Under the pieces are notes generated by a model. It searched no databases, had not been told where the DNA came from, and worked only from the letters and a program-made list of their open reading frames with translations. Shown here one piece after another: positions 31,704 through 43,552 of a DNA stretch of 64,000 nucleotides. Each line of letters opens with the position of its first letter. The stretch's first letter is position 1. Origin of the DNA: an uncultured Pelagibacteraceae bacterium (lineage in GTDB: Bacteria > Pseudomonadota > Alphaproteobacteria > Pelagibacterales > Pelagibacteraceae); the NCBI GenBank assembly GCA_902599805.1, contig CACKGP010000005.1:1-64000 (forward strand), read 5' to 3'. The position numbers were made by a program, and so were the translations under genes.

Positions 31704-32717
31704 ATGAAAGATTTTTCATCTCCCAAAAACTTATCACATTTTCCTGTAATGCTCGAGGAAGTATTAAAGATATGCAATCCGTCAAAGGGTGGAAATTTTA
31801 TTGATTGCACTTTTGGATATGGTGGTTACACAAATGCAATATTATCTTATCCCAAAACTAAAGTATTAGCGATAGACAGAGACCTAAATACTAAAAAATT
31901 TGCCGATAGAACTAAAAAAAATTATAAAAACCGTTTTACGTTTCATAACAAAAAATTTAGCGATTTATCAAAAGTTGCAGATAAAAAAACTAAATTCGAT
32001 TTTATTGTATTCGATCTTGGGATTTCGACTATGCAGATAATGGATAAAGATAGAGGTTTCTCATTTAATTCAAATTCAAGCATTGACATGAGAATGGGTC
32101 TAAATTCAATATCAGCTCAAGAGGTTGTAAATAGTTTTAGTCAGTCTACATTAAATGACATTTTCAAGTTTTTTGGAGAAGAAAAAGAAAGCTTCAAAAT
32201 TTCAAAAAATATTATAGAAGCAAGAAAAAAATTACCAATTAATAATTGTATACAACTTGCAAATATAATTAAAAAAAGTAAAAAAAGAAATTTTAAGAGT
32301 AATATCAATGTATCAACAAAAGCTTTTCAAGCACTGAGAATTTTTGTAAATAAAGAATTTTCAGAATTAATCGACGGACTTATTGAAGCAACTAAATTAA
32401 TCAAAATCGGAGGAAAAATTATTGTGATATCTTTTCATTCTCTCGAAGATAAAGTTGTTAAGTTTTTTTTTACAAATTATTCTCAGAATAAATCTAAATT
32501 TTCAAGATATCTTCCAGATTTACCTAATGAAAAAGTCCTTTTTGAAAATTATAAAAATAAAATACTTACGCCCAGCCAAAATGAGATCAAAAAAAACTAT
32601 GCTTCAAGATCTGCAAAATTAAGATGTATTACAAGAGCAAAAAATAATTTTTTTTACCCTGAGGATTTGAAAAAAAAGTTCACAAAATATTTAGAAATAG
32701 AGGAAAGATATGTTTAA
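31704..32717 (+). CDS. rsmH: 16S rRNA (cytosine(1402)-N4)-methyltransferase
   Basis: HFPVMLEEVLKIC, FIDCTFGYGGYTNAIL, FDLGISTMQIMDKDRGFSF, ISFHSLEDKVVK, SRSAKLR. ATG at 31704 preferred over track start 31623, which overlaps ftsZ. Confidence 0.95.
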   Translation: MKDFSSPKNLSHFPVMLEEVLKICNPSKGGNFIDCTFGYGGYTNAILSYPKTKVLAIDRDLNTKKFADRTKKNYKNRFTFHNKKFSDLSKVADKKTKFDFIVFDLGISTMQIMDKDRGFSFNSNSSIDMRMGLNSISAQEVVNSFSQSTLNDIFKFFGEEKESFKISKNIIEARKKLPINNCIQLANIIKKSKKRNFKSNINVSTKAFQALRIFVNKEFSELIDGLIEATKLIKIGGKIIVISFHSLEDKVVKFFFTNYSQNKSKFSRYLPDLPNEKVLFENYKNKILTPSQNEIKKNYASRSAKLRCITRAKNNFFYPEDLKKKFTKYLEIEERYV

Positions 32718-33048
32718 TAAAGCACTAGTATCATCTTTATCTATTTTTTTAGTTTTTATGGTGTTTACTTCATCAATAAAACACAAAACAAGAACATTAG
32801 AAAAAAAAATTAATGTTTTGCAAGATAAAATTATTTCTTTGAAAAAAGATTTAAAAGACGCAAAAACTGATTATGTTTATCTTTCAAGCCCCGCACAACT
32901 TGAAAAGTACTTAATTGTTTTAGATATAAAAGACTATATTACTTTTGATACATCTAATATTTTTTTTTCTCCACAGGAATTTATTATTTCAAAACAAAAA
33001 GAGACTAAATTATTGAAGAATAGCGAATATGAAAAAAACAAAAAATAA
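32710..33048 (+). CDS. ftsL: FtsL-like cell division protein
   Basis: Small single-TM protein with coiled-coil (HKTRTLEKKINVLQDKIISLKKDL) between rsmH and ftsI. Confidence 0.7.
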   Translation: MFNKALVSSLSIFLVFMVFTSSIKHKTRTLEKKINVLQDKIISLKKDLKDAKTDYVYLSSPAQLEKYLIVLDIKDYITFDTSNIFFSPQEFIISKQKETKLLKNSEYEKNKK

Positions 33049-34753
33049 ACAAAACAATCAAAGAAGTTTTTATTTTAACGAATATAATCAAAATCTAGTT
33101 ACAGAAAAAAAATCTGGGGTTCTAAATATAAGTCATGATAGGATCTATTCGTTATTTTTTATATTTTTATGTTTAGTATTTATATTTGCTACAAAAATTT
33201 TTTTTATTTCTTTAAAAAGTTATGACTCCAAAAGCCAATTTAAAAATCATAATACATATGAAACATCAAGAAATGATATTGTTGACAGAAAAGGTGAATA
33301 TATTGCAAGAAATATTCCTATTTTTCATGCTGCTATTAAGCCAAGTCTTGTAAAAGATAAAAAAAGATTTTTAATCAAACTTAAATTAATTGATCCTAGT
33401 CTTGATTATATAAAAATAAAAAAAAATTTAGACAAAAATAGTTATTTTTATATTAAAAAAAATCTAACCTTAGATGAAAAAAATAAATTTTGGTCACTAG
33501 GAGAAAAGGGTTTGCTTTTTGAAATGTCTGAAACAAGAATTTATCCACATAAAAATTTATTTAGTCATGTACTTGGTCAAATCGATTCTGATAATAATGG
33601 AATATCTGGTGTGGAAAAATATTTTGATAAAGACCTAAAACAAAATAACAGACAATCAATTCAGTTATCTCTTGATACAAATTTACAATATTTAATAAGG
33701 GATGAACTTTTTAAATCTATCTCAGTTTTTAAGGCAAAAGGGGCGGCAAGTTTATTGATGGATGTAGACACTGGCGAGATATTATCTTTGATCTCTTTAC
33801 CAGACTATAATCTTAATACGCGTAAAGATATCAAAGATAAAAGCTTTACTAATAAAATAACTAAAGGTGTTTTTGAACTGGGTTCAATTTTTAAAACATT
33901 TACAATAGCACTAGCTCTTGAGGATAATTCATTTTCTCCCAATACTTTAGTAAAAAATATTCCTGACAAGATTCAATGCTCTAAATTTACAATTAAAGAA
34001 CATGACGAAATGCCAAATACTTTAAGTTTAAAAGAAATTTTAATAAGGTCATCTAATATTGGTACAATAAAAGTTGCTAGGAGTATTGGTGAAAATAAGC
34101 TTAAAAAATTTTTAGAAAACCTTAATTTATTAAACACAATTAATTTTGAATTACACGAGGTTGGAAAACCTTTAAGTTTTTTGTGGAACAAATGTAAATT
34201 AGAAACAGTATCTTATGGTCATGGAATAACTACCACCCCGTTACAAGCAGCTTCTGCATATGCTTCAATTTCAAATGGAGGATTTATCGTAAATCCAACT
34301 TTATTATTAAAAAAAGATTTGTTAAATGACAAAACAAGAATTGTTAGTTCCAAAACGAGTAAATATATAAATAGTATTTTAAGAGAGGTAGTATCCAACC
34401 AAAAAGGTACTGCATCATTGGCGGAAGTTGATGGATATCACGTAGGAGGTAAGACCGGAACAGCGAATAAAAATATAAACGGCAAATACACTAATAATAA
34501 ATTAACCTCTTTTATCTCGGTTTTTCCAACAAACAAACCTAAATTTTTATTGTTAGTGTTAATGGACGAACCAAAACCAGCGCCTGATCTCATCTATAAT
34601 TATAGAGGTAAGAAAATTTCAGGTATAAGCAGGAACGAATCTGGTTGGAATTCTGCTTATGTTGCTGGCAAAATTATAAAAAAAATTGGTCCTATTTTAG
34701 CCATAAATAAAAACGATTTTTATGACAACCATGTTGTTAAAAAATCTGATTAA
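33029..34753 (+). CDS. ftsI: Peptidoglycan D,D-transpeptidase FtsI (PBP3)
   Basis: RNDIVDRKGEYIARN, FELGSIFKTFTIALAL, SSNIGTIKVA, VGGKTGTANK. Confidence 0.95.
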   Translation: MKKTKNKQNNQRSFYFNEYNQNLVTEKKSGVLNISHDRIYSLFFIFLCLVFIFATKIFFISLKSYDSKSQFKNHNTYETSRNDIVDRKGEYIARNIPIFHAAIKPSLVKDKKRFLIKLKLIDPSLDYIKIKKNLDKNSYFYIKKNLTLDEKNKFWSLGEKGLLFEMSETRIYPHKNLFSHVLGQIDSDNNGISGVEKYFDKDLKQNNRQSIQLSLDTNLQYLIRDELFKSISVFKAKGAASLLMDVDTGEILSLISLPDYNLNTRKDIKDKSFTNKITKGVFELGSIFKTFTIALALEDNSFSPNTLVKNIPDKIQCSKFTIKEHDEMPNTLSLKEILIRSSNIGTIKVARSIGENKLKKFLENLNLLNTINFELHEVGKPLSFLWNKCKLETVSYGHGITTTPLQAASAYASISNGGFIVNPTLLLKKDLLNDKTRIVSSKTSKYINSILREVVSNQKGTASLAEVDGYHVGGKTGTANKNINGKYTNNKLTSFISVFPTNKPKFLLLVLMDEPKPAPDLIYNYRGKKISGISRNESGWNSAYVAGKIIKKIGPILAINKNDFYDNHVVKKSD

Positions 34754-37571
34754 TAACCTTGATCCAAAAATTGCTAACGAAAAAGTTAAGGGTATTTCAT
34801 CAGATAGCAGGAAAGTTAAAAAGGGAGATCTATTTATTTCTATTAAAGGAAATAAATTAGACGGAAATAGTTTTATAAAAGATGCTATTTCTAGAGGAGC
34901 AAAAGCTGTCGTTTATTCAGGGACAATTAAAAAAAAATATCCAAATGTCATTTTAATTAAAGTAGCTGATCCAAGAAGTAAACTTGCTGAAATTTCATCT
35001 AAATTTTACCAAAAAAAACCAAAAAATATAATTGCAGTAACTGGCACAAACGGGAAAACATCTGTATCAGATTTCTTTTATCAAATACTTAAACTTTTTA
35101 AAAAGCCAGTGGGTATGATTGGTACCCTTGGATTTAAAAAAAATAATAATTTTAGGGAAAGAGAACTTACTACTTCAGATACAATTGGTCTCCATAGGGA
35201 CTTATACGAAATGAAAAACTCTAAAATAGAAAATGTTATTTTAGAAGCCTCGAGCCATGGTCTTAAACAAAAAAGACTAGATTTTTTAAATATAAAAACA
35301 GGAGTCTTTACAAATTTAAGTCACGATCATTTAGATTATCATAAAGACATGAATAATTATTTTTCTGCAAAATTAATCTTATTTAAAAAAATTTTGAAGA
35401 AAAGATCTACTATTATAACTGACTCAGAAATAAAACAATATTTTACATTTAAAAATTTAACAAAAGCAAGAAAATTAAATTTATTAAGTATTGGAAATTC
35501 AGGAAACACATTTGAAATCTTAAGTCATAATTTCTTTAAAGAATATCAGTTAATTAAAATTAAATATAAAAATAAAGTATATAATCTTAAAATATACCTA
35601 ATTGGATCAGTACAAATAAAAAATTTATTAATGGCAATACTAGCTAGTGAAAAATGCGGCATTAAAATACAAAGCATATTTAAAAAAATAAATAAAATAA
35701 AAAGTGTAAATGGAAGATTAGAGGAAATAAAAGAACTACCTAATAGATCAAAAATTTTTTTGGATTATGCCCATACACCTGAGGCTTTAAAAACTGCAAT
35801 TAATTCTCTTAAAGAACATTACAAAAAAAAAATCACTGTAGTTTTTGGGTGTGGGGGCGAAAGGGATAAATCCAAAAGAAAATTAATGGGCAAGATAGCT
35901 AATCAGTTATGTAATAAAGTTATTATTACAGATGATAATCCTAGAAATGAGAATCCAAAAATAATAAGAGAACAAATTTTAAGTGTAATCAAAAAAAATA
36001 AATTTAAAGAAATCCCTGGTAGAAAAAAAGCAATAATCTATGCATTAAAAAATTCTGATCCTTATGAAATAATTTTGGTTGCTGGAAGAGGTCACGAAAC
36101 TTATCAAGATTTTGGTAAAAGAAAAGTATCTTTAAGTGATAAAAAAATTATTCAAAATTTTAATTCAAAAAAAATTAATACAAAAATTAATTATTTTAAA
36201 AATAATAGTACCTTAATAAAAAAGATATTGAAAAATAAAAAGAATATTTATTTTGAAGGTGTTTCAATTAATTCAAAAAGTATTAAAAAAAATAATCTAT
36301 TTGTTGCAATAAAGGGAAAAAAAAAAGATGGGCATGATTTCTTAAAAGAGGCAATAAAAAAAGGTGCAAATTATAGTATTGTATCAAAAAAAGTTAAAAA
36401 AAATTACAAACCTCTTAAAGTAAAAAATACACTTAATTTTTTACAAGATTTTTCACAAAAAAAACGTGAAGACTCCTCAGCTAAATTTATAGCTGTCACT
36501 GGAAGTGCAGGGAAAACATCACTTAAAACTATGCTTGGTGGTTTATTAAATAAATATTCAAAAACTTATTTTTCTCCTCTTTCGTATAACAATCATTATG
36601 GAGTACCTTTAAGTTTATCCAATATTAGTCCCGATCATATTTTCGGAGTTTTTGAAGTAGGTATGAGTAAATTTAATGAAATCTTTCGACTTTCTTCTCT
36701 GGTAAAACCCGACATAGGAATAATAACAAACATTTCAGAAGCACATCTAGAAAACTTTAGAAATATTTCAGATATAGCCAAAGCTAAAGGAGAAATAATT
36801 TCTAATATTCAAAAAGGTGGAACAATAATACTTAATAGAGATGACTCATTCTTTAATTATTTTAAACAAGAAGCTATTAAAAATAAAATTCAAATTAAGT
36901 CATTCGGATATTCAAAGAAAGCTGATATTAGATTTTTAAAGTCTAAAAAGATAAAAAATAATTTTTATATTGAATTATCTATAAATAAAGCAAAAATTTT
37001 ATTACCCGTTGGAAATATTAATAAGAGTAATGTCATGAATATTCTCAGTTGTTTGTCAGTATTAGATTGTCTTGGGTTAAATCTTGAAAATATAAAGAAT
37101 TATTTTAAAAAAAATAAACCACTGAAAGGAAGAGGAATTATAAAAAAAATAGAAAAATTTGGCAGAAAATTTTTTCTTATCGATGAAAGCTACAATGCGA
37201 ACCCTATATCAATTAAATCAGCTATAGAAAATTTTTCTAATATTAGCAAGAATGGCAAGAAAAAATATTTCTTTTTTGGGGATATGATGGAATTAGGAAA
37301 AAAATCACATATTTACCACAAAAAAGTAACAAAATTTATTAATAATAGTGATATTGACAAAACATTTGTATATGGAAAGAGAAGTTCTGCAGCATTCAAA
37401 TTTATAAAAAAAAATAAAAGAGGTGAAATTTTAGATAATATTCATAGATTTAATCCTAAAATTTCAAAAATTATAAAAAACGGCGATTTATTAATGATAA
37501 AAGGTTCACATGCAACTAAGTTACATAAAATTTCTGAAAATTATTTGAGAGGAAATAATCATGCTTTATAG
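34731..37571 (+). CDS. murE/murF: MurE-MurF fusion protein
   Basis: One uninterrupted ORF with two complete Mur ligase modules: [19 protein letters not shown]...[13 protein letters not shown]...DNPRNENP (MurE) and [15 protein letters not shown]...[10 protein letters not shown]...[17 protein letters not shown] (MurF). Confidence 0.93.
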   Translation: MLLKNLINNLDPKIANEKVKGISSDSRKVKKGDLFISIKGNKLDGNSFIKDAISRGAKAVVYSGTIKKKYPNVILIKVADPRSKLAEISSKFYQKKPKNIIAVTGTNGKTSVSDFFYQILKLFKKPVGMIGTLGFKKNNNFRERELTTSDTIGLHRDLYEMKNSKIENVILEASSHGLKQKRLDFLNIKTGVFTNLSHDHLDYHKDMNNYFSAKLILFKKILKKRSTIITDSEIKQYFTFKNLTKARKLNLLSIGNSGNTFEILSHNFFKEYQLIKIKYKNKVYNLKIYLIGSVQIKNLLMAILASEKCGIKIQSIFKKINKIKSVNGRLEEIKELPNRSKIFLDYAHTPEALKTAINSLKEHYKKKITVVFGCGGERDKSKRKLMGKIANQLCNKVIITDDNPRNENPKIIREQILSVIKKNKFKEIPGRKKAIIYALKNSDPYEIILVAGRGHETYQDFGKRKVSLSDKKIIQNFNSKKINTKINYFKNNSTLIKKILKNKKNIYFEGVSINSKSIKKNNLFVAIKGKKKDGHDFLKEAIKKGANYSIVSKKVKKNYKPLKVKNTLNFLQDFSQKKREDSSAKFIAVTGSAGKTSLKTMLGGLLNKYSKTYFSPLSYNNHYGVPLSLSNISPDHIFGVFEVGMSKFNEIFRLSSLVKPDIGIITNISEAHLENFRNISDIAKAKGEIISNIQKGGTIILNRDDSFFNYFKQEAIKNKIQIKSFGYSKKADIRFLKSKKIKNNFYIELSINKAKILLPVGNINKSNVMNILSCLSVLDCLGLNLENIKNYFKKNKPLKGRGIIKKIEKFGRKFFLIDESYNANPISIKSAIENFSNISKNGKKKYFFFGDMMELGKKSHIYHKKVTKFINNSDIDKTFVYGKRSSAAFKFIKKNKRGEILDNIHRFNPKISKIIKNGDLLMIKGSHATKLHKISENYLRGNNHAL

Positions 37572-38646
37572 TTTTCTCACTTCTCTTATAGAAACCTATT
37601 CGTTTTTAAATGTATTTAAATATATAACATTTAGAATCGGTTTATCTGTTGTTACATCGTTAACAATTATTTTTTTGATTGGCACTCCTCTCATTAACTA
37701 TTTTGCAAGGAAACAAATTACTGGTCCTATAAGACAAGATGGACCAATTGATCATATAATTAAAAAAAGTGGAACACCTACGATGGGTGGTTTAATGATT
37801 TTAATCGGTATAGTAGTCAGCACACTTCTATGGGCAGATCTAAATAATATTTATATTTGGATAGTGCTTTTTGTTTGTACAAGTCTAGGACTTTTAGGTT
37901 TTTTAGATGATTATTTAAAAATAAAATTTAGGAATTCAACAGGAATTAATGCAAAACTGAAATTTTTATGGCAGTTTATAATATCTTTATCAGCAATCAT
38001 CGCTCTAGTTTATTTTACTGATCATGAAAATATATCAAAACTTTATGTACCTTTTTTTAAAAATTTAATATTGAATATGGGTTTATTTTTTATTCCATTT
38101 GGAATTTTTGTAATTATTGGCTCTTCAAATGCAGTTAATTTGACAGACGGTTTAGATGGTTTAGCAACCGTCCCTGTAATGTTAGTTGCATTGTCTTTTT
38201 CTTTAATTTGTTATTTAGTAGGCAATACGATCTTTGCAAATTATCTTCAAATTCAATACATTCCTGAGGTTGGAGAGTTGTCAGTTTTTTGCGGTTCAAT
38301 AGTTGGCTCATGTTTAGGTTTTCTTTGGTATAACGCTCCACCCGCAAAAATTTTCATGGGCGACACAGGCTCTTTATCTTTGGGCGGATCTGTAGCATCA
38401 GTGGCAATCATTGCTAAACATGAGATTGTCCTTGCCATTATTGGAGGACTTTTTGTATTAGAAACAGCATCTGTAATTATTCAAGTTGTATCCTATAAAC
38501 TTACAGGAAAAAGAGTTTTTAAAATGGCACCTATTCATCACCATTTTGAAAAAAAAGGATGGGCAGAGTCTACAGTCGTAATTAGATTTTGGATAATATC
38601 TATTATTCTAGCTTTGATTGGATTAGCTACTTTGAAATTAAGATAA
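37561..38646 (+). CDS. mraY: Phospho-N-acetylmuramoyl-pentapeptide-transferase
   Basis: [70 protein letters not shown]. Confidence 0.97.
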   Translation: MLYSFLTSLIETYSFLNVFKYITFRIGLSVVTSLTIIFLIGTPLINYFARKQITGPIRQDGPIDHIIKKSGTPTMGGLMILIGIVVSTLLWADLNNIYIWIVLFVCTSLGLLGFLDDYLKIKFRNSTGINAKLKFLWQFIISLSAIIALVYFTDHENISKLYVPFFKNLILNMGLFFIPFGIFVIIGSSNAVNLTDGLDGLATVPVMLVALSFSLICYLVGNTIFANYLQIQYIPEVGELSVFCGSIVGSCLGFLWYNAPPAKIFMGDTGSLSLGGSVASVAIIAKHEIVLAIIGGLFVLETASVIIQVVSYKLTGKRVFKMAPIHHHFEKKGWAESTVVIRFWIISIILALIGLATLKLR

Positions 38647-39960
38647 ATGATATTTAGTAAAATACTGAAAAATAAAAGTTTTTTAGTTTATGGTCTGGGT
38701 TTGACAGGTATTTCTGCTATTAAATTTTTAAAAAAGATCGGAGTGAAAAAAATTTCCATTTGGGATGATAATTCGGAAAGAAGAAAAAAATTCAATTTAA
38801 AATACAAAGAAAAAAATATAAAAAAAAAATTTTTTGATGTGGACTATATAGTTTTAAGTCCAGGCATTAGTTTGATAAAGAGTAAAAACAAAAGATACCT
38901 TAAAAGTAATAAAAATAAAATTATAACTGATATTGATCTTTTTTTTCTTACCAACAAAATATTTAAATCTATTATGGTTACTGGAACAAACGGTAAGTCC
39001 ACGACTTGTAGTATTATCCATAAAGTTTTATCTAATTCAGGAATAAATTCAGTATTATTAGGAAATATAGGTAAACCGATTTTAAATTATAACTTGGGTA
39101 AAAAAAAGAATGTCGTACTTGTTATAGAGATGTCTTCATTCCAGTTAGAATATTCAAAATATATTAAGCCTAATCATGCAATTTTCACAAATTTCACGAA
39201 AGACCATTTAGATTGGCATGGCAATATGAATAATTATATAAAATCTAAATTAAAAATTTTTTCTTTACAAAATAAAAATGATTTTGCTTATTTACCTCAA
39301 GATAAAAATATAATAAGACGTTTTAAAAAAAATAATTTTAGATCATCTGTTATTTTTAATAATCGTAAAATTTACAATGTATTAAAAAAAAATATTCATA
39401 ACCCATATCTTAGTTCTAAAAATAATTTGGAGAATCTTTCATTTATTTACGATTTAAAAAATAATTTTAAAATAAGTGATAAAAGATTTTTCTCTATTTT
39501 AAATAAGTTTAAAGGACTTCCGCACCGTCAAGAAATATTTCTAAAAAAAAATAATATCTTTTTCATAAACGATTCTAAAGCAACAACTTTCGAAGCAACA
39601 AAAGCATGTTTAATGAATTATAAAAATATTTTATGGATTTTAGGAGGGTTAAAAAAAAAAGACGATAATTTTAATATTAATAAGTTAAAAAAAAATGTTT
39701 TAAGAGCTTTTATTATTGGTAAAGAACGATCATTTTTTAAAAATAAAATTAATAAAAAAATTAAATATTTTGAAACAGTTAGTTTAAAAAAAACCATGAA
39801 ATATATTTTTGATGAATTAAGACATCTAACTAATAAAAGGATTGCTATTTATGTAATTCTTAGCCCAGCGAGTGCATCTTATGATCAGTTTAAAAATTTC
39901 GAAGAAAGAGGAAACCAATTTAAAAAACTTATAATTTATAATGCAAAAAAATATTTCTGA
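38647..39960 (+). CDS. murD: UDP-N-acetylmuramoylalanine--D-glutamate ligase
   Basis: LVYGLGLTGISAIKFL, VTGTNGKSTTCSIIHKVL, EMSSFQLE, NDSKATTFEATKACL. Confidence 0.95.
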   Translation: MIFSKILKNKSFLVYGLGLTGISAIKFLKKIGVKKISIWDDNSERRKKFNLKYKEKNIKKKFFDVDYIVLSPGISLIKSKNKRYLKSNKNKIITDIDLFFLTNKIFKSIMVTGTNGKSTTCSIIHKVLSNSGINSVLLGNIGKPILNYNLGKKKNVVLVIEMSSFQLEYSKYIKPNHAIFTNFTKDHLDWHGNMNNYIKSKLKIFSLQNKNDFAYLPQDKNIIRRFKKNNFRSSVIFNNRKIYNVLKKNIHNPYLSSKNNLENLSFIYDLKNNFKISDKRFFSILNKFKGLPHRQEIFLKKNNIFFINDSKATTFEATKACLMNYKNILWILGGLKKKDDNFNINKLKKNVLRAFIIGKERSFFKNKINKKIKYFETVSLKKTMKYIFDELRHLTNKRIAIYVILSPASASYDQFKNFEERGNQFKKLIIYNAKKYF

Positions 39961-41080
39961 AAACCTAATAGCAAAAAATTTTATTTTTAAAAAATATTGG
40001 AGAAATATAGACAAGCAGATATTATTTAGTTTTACTTTATTATTTGTACTTGGCGTTTTTTTTTCTTTTTCTTCAACATCAATATTAGCTGATGAAAGGT
40101 TAGATCGTGAATATTATTCATTTTTTCAAAAACATTTGTTGTTCACAATGTTATCTTTTTGTTTGATGATTTTTATTTCATCAATAAATAATAAATTCAT
40201 AAATAACATTATTCTCCCTGTTTTTTTAATTTCTTTGATCTTATTAGCTATTGTTCCATTAATCGGAGTTGAGGCAAAAGGAGCAAAAAGATGGTTAAAT
40301 TTGTATTTTTTCAATTTTCAGCCAATTGAATTGATAAAACCTTTCTTTATTTTAGTTATTGCTAAAATAATAAGTTCAAATAAATTTAAAAATTTAAATT
40401 TTTCACATTTAGTCTCATTTTTAATTTTGTCATTAATAGTTTTTTTTCTTATAATTCAGCCAGATCTAGGCCAATCCGTTTTACTTATAGTGACCTGGCT
40501 ATCACTTATTTTTGTTTCAGGAATGAACATTTATTTTATATTTGGTCTTGGCTTAATTGTAGTATTGGGTTTTTTTAGTTTAATTTATTTTTCACCAAAC
40601 AAATTTGATTATATATTAAGTCGAATTTCAACATTCATAGATCCATCAAAAGGTGATGGCTTTCAATCTCAAAAAGCAATTGATGCAATTAGATTAGGCG
40701 GATTAAAAGGTCAAGGTATGGGAGAAGGGGTTTTGAAAGAGTCAGTACCAGAGGCTCACACAGACTATATTATTGCCGTTATTAGTGAGGAATTTGGATC
40801 AATTATATCAATACTTATAATTTGTATTTTTCTTTATATCGCTTTACGTCTTACCAAAATAATTATCAGCTCAAATAACAACTTTTATAAATTATCATTG
40901 AGCGGCCTGGTCTCCTTATTAATTTTTCAAACATTTATTCATATAGGAGTTAATGCGAATCTACTTCCAACAACTGGGATGACTTTACCTTTTTTAAGTT
41001 ATGGGGGCTCTTCTTTAATATCAAGCGGAATAGTTGCGGGTATTATATTAAATTATACCTCCTTAGGAGTTAAAAATTAA
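39941..41080 (+). CDS. ftsW: Lipid II polymerase/flippase FtsW (SEDS)
   Basis: GAKRWLNLYFFNFQPIELIKP, QPDLGQS, FGSIISILI, TTGMTLPFLSYGGSSLIS. Confidence 0.95.
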   Translation: MQKNISENLIAKNFIFKKYWRNIDKQILFSFTLLFVLGVFFSFSSTSILADERLDREYYSFFQKHLLFTMLSFCLMIFISSINNKFINNIILPVFLISLILLAIVPLIGVEAKGAKRWLNLYFFNFQPIELIKPFFILVIAKIISSNKFKNLNFSHLVSFLILSLIVFFLIIQPDLGQSVLLIVTWLSLIFVSGMNIYFIFGLGLIVVLGFFSLIYFSPNKFDYILSRISTFIDPSKGDGFQSQKAIDAIRLGGLKGQGMGEGVLKESVPEAHTDYIIAVISEEFGSIISILIICIFLYIALRLTKIIISSNNNFYKLSLSGLVSLLIFQTFIHIGVNANLLPTTGMTLPFLSYGGSSLISSGIVAGIILNYTSLGVKN

Positions 41081-42172
41081 ATGAATAGTAAAAAAACTCT
41101 TGTCATAGCTACTGGAGGTACGGGTGGTCACATATTTCCATCATTAAGTTTAGCAGATTTTTTATCTAAAGAGTACGAAATAGAAATCTTTACTGACGAA
41201 AGAGGAAGTAAATTTTTGCAAAGTGATCAAAATTTTAAAATCAAAAAAATTGTATCAAGTAGGGTTTTTGGTAGAAATATTTTTTCCTTTTTTAGTGGTT
41301 TTTTTAAATTTTTCATATCCCTTCTATTTTCACTTAAACTATTAATAAATATAAAACCAAAATTAATTATAGGAATGGGTGGATATTCTTCATTTCCAGT
41401 TTGTTTATCAGGATATCTCTTAAAAATACCTATCATCATATATGAAAATAATTTAGTAATCGGACGGGCGAATAAATTTCTTTTACCTTTGTCAAAGAAA
41501 ATATTAATCTCAAACGAGAGTATTGGTGGTATTAAAAAAAAATATAAAAATAAAATATTTTTTACTGGTTATTTTATAAGAGATAAAATATTCAAAATTA
41601 TAAAGGAAAAAAATACAATTAATAAAAGAAATTTATCTATTTTAATTATAGGCGGCAGTCAATCAGCTAAAATTTTTGGTGACGAAATTCCAAAAGTCAT
41701 TAAAAAATGTCATGACGAAGGTATCTTTTTTAATTTATTTCAACAGTGTCTTGATAACCAAAAAAATAATTTACAAAATATTTATAAAAATTTAAATATT
41801 AATTTTGAACTATTTAGTTTTACAAATGATTTGTCAGAATTTTATAAAAAAAGCGACCTTGTAATTACTAGGTGTGGTGCATCTTCAATCGCAGAATTAG
41901 TTAATTTAAAAATACCATTTATAGCAGTCCCTCTTCCATCCTCTATGGATAATCATCAACTAAAAAATGCACAATATTTTTATGATAAAGGATACTGTTT
42001 TTTATTAGAACAGAAATATTTATCAGAAAAACTATTTGACTTATTACAAAATTCTCATAAAGACAGAAATAAATTAAACTTGTTGAAGAAAAAAATGGAA
42101 AATCACTCAGATAAAGATGCACTTTTTTTAGCAAACAAATTAATTAATAATATTATTTATGGAAAAATCTAA
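41081..42172 (+). CDS. murG: UDP-GlcNAc:lipid-linked MurNAc-pentapeptide GlcNAc transferase
   Basis: IATGGTGGHIFPSLSLADFL, GMGGYSSFPVCLSGYLLKIPIIIYENN, ITRCGASSIAEL. Confidence 0.95.
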   Translation: MNSKKTLVIATGGTGGHIFPSLSLADFLSKEYEIEIFTDERGSKFLQSDQNFKIKKIVSSRVFGRNIFSFFSGFFKFFISLLFSLKLLINIKPKLIIGMGGYSSFPVCLSGYLLKIPIIIYENNLVIGRANKFLLPLSKKILISNESIGGIKKKYKNKIFFTGYFIRDKIFKIIKEKNTINKRNLSILIIGGSQSAKIFGDEIPKVIKKCHDEGIFFNLFQQCLDNQKNNLQNIYKNLNINFELFSFTNDLSEFYKKSDLVITRCGASSIAELVNLKIPFIAVPLPSSMDNHQLKNAQYFYDKGYCFLLEQKYLSEKLFDLLQNSHKDRNKLNLLKKKMENHSDKDALFLANKLINNIIYGKI

Positions 42173-43551
42173 AATAAGTTATAGAGAGAAAATCCATTTC
42201 ATTGGGATAGGCGGAATAGGGATGAGCGGTCTCGCTGAGGTAATGAAAGATATGGGTTTCAATGTGCAAGGTAGTGATGTTGCAAACAATAAAAATGTTG
42301 AGAGATGTAGAAAAAACGGAATTAAAGTCTTTATTAAGCACAACAAAAAAAATATAAAGAATTCAAGTATTATTGTAAGATCTTCAGCAATTGGTAAAAA
42401 GAATCCTGAAATTAAATTTGCAAAGAAGAGAAAAATAAAAATTCTAAAGAGAGCTGAAATGCTGGCCCATGTGGTTGCTCTAAAGAAAAATATTGTTGTA
42501 ACGGGCTCTCATGGAAAAACTACTACTACATCTTTAATTTCAAGGATATTGTATGATGCAAAATTAGACCCTACGATTATTAATGGTGGAGTGATCAATT
42601 CAATAAAAAGCTCTGCCAGACTTGGTAGAGGTGATTGGGCAGTTCTAGAGGCTGACGAATCGGATGGAAGTTTTTTAAATTTTCCAGTTAATTTTTCAGT
42701 GGTAACGAATATTGATAAGGAACATATTGATTTTTATAAAAATTTTGAAAATCTAAAAAAATTCCTTTTTATATTTTTTAAATAAAACCCCAGCAATTGG
42801 AAAAGCCTTTATATGTGTAGATGATCAAGAAATAAAAAAAATTATTCCAAAAATCAAAAATAAAAATTTCTTAACATATGGTTTTTCAAAAGATGCTAAT
42901 TTTCAAATATTAAATCCAGTGTATAAAAAACATTTTTCATCATTCGATTTAAAAATTTCAACACCTAATTTAAAAAAAACTGTTATAAAAAATATCAAAC
43001 TTAATCTTATGGGGGAATATAATATACTTAATTCAGTTAGTGCGATAGCTCTTTGCCTTCACATAGGTATAAGTTCTAAAATAATAAGAAATTCACTTTA
43101 TAAATTTAGTGGCATTCAGAGAAGATTAACTAAAGTTTTAGTAAAAGGTAAAATAGAGTTTTTTGATGACTATGCTCACCACCCTACTGAAATTAAATCT
43201 GTTCTTAAAAGTGTAAGAAATACAAATCTGAAAAGAAAAATAATATCTGTTTTTCAACCACATAGATATTCACGATTAAAATTATTAAAAAATGAATTTG
43301 CATCCTCATTTAATGATTCTAATATTGTTATTTTGTGTCCAGTGTTTTCAGCTGGTGAAAAAATTGATAATAAATATGATACTTTTAATTTTGCTAAATT
43401 AATTGCAAAAAATTCGAATGTTCAAGTAATCACTGTTCAAAATGAAAAAGATTTAAAAAGATTTTTTCAAAAAAATTTATTTGACGATGAATTAGTATTA
43501 TGTATGGGCGCAGGATCAATATCGAAATGGATTAGGGAAATGGAACTTTAA
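42159..43551 (+). CDS. murC: UDP-N-acetylmuramate--L-alanine ligase, frame-disrupted (42159-42785 / 42919-43551)
   Basis: HFIGIGGIGMSGLAEVM, VTGSHGKTTTTSLISRIL, EADESDGSF; second part QRRLTKVLVKGKIEFFDDYAHHPTEIKSVL. Removing one T from T6 at 42774-42779 gives ...LFIFLNKTPAIGKAFICVDD.... Confidence 0.93.
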
Positions 43552-43552
43552 A

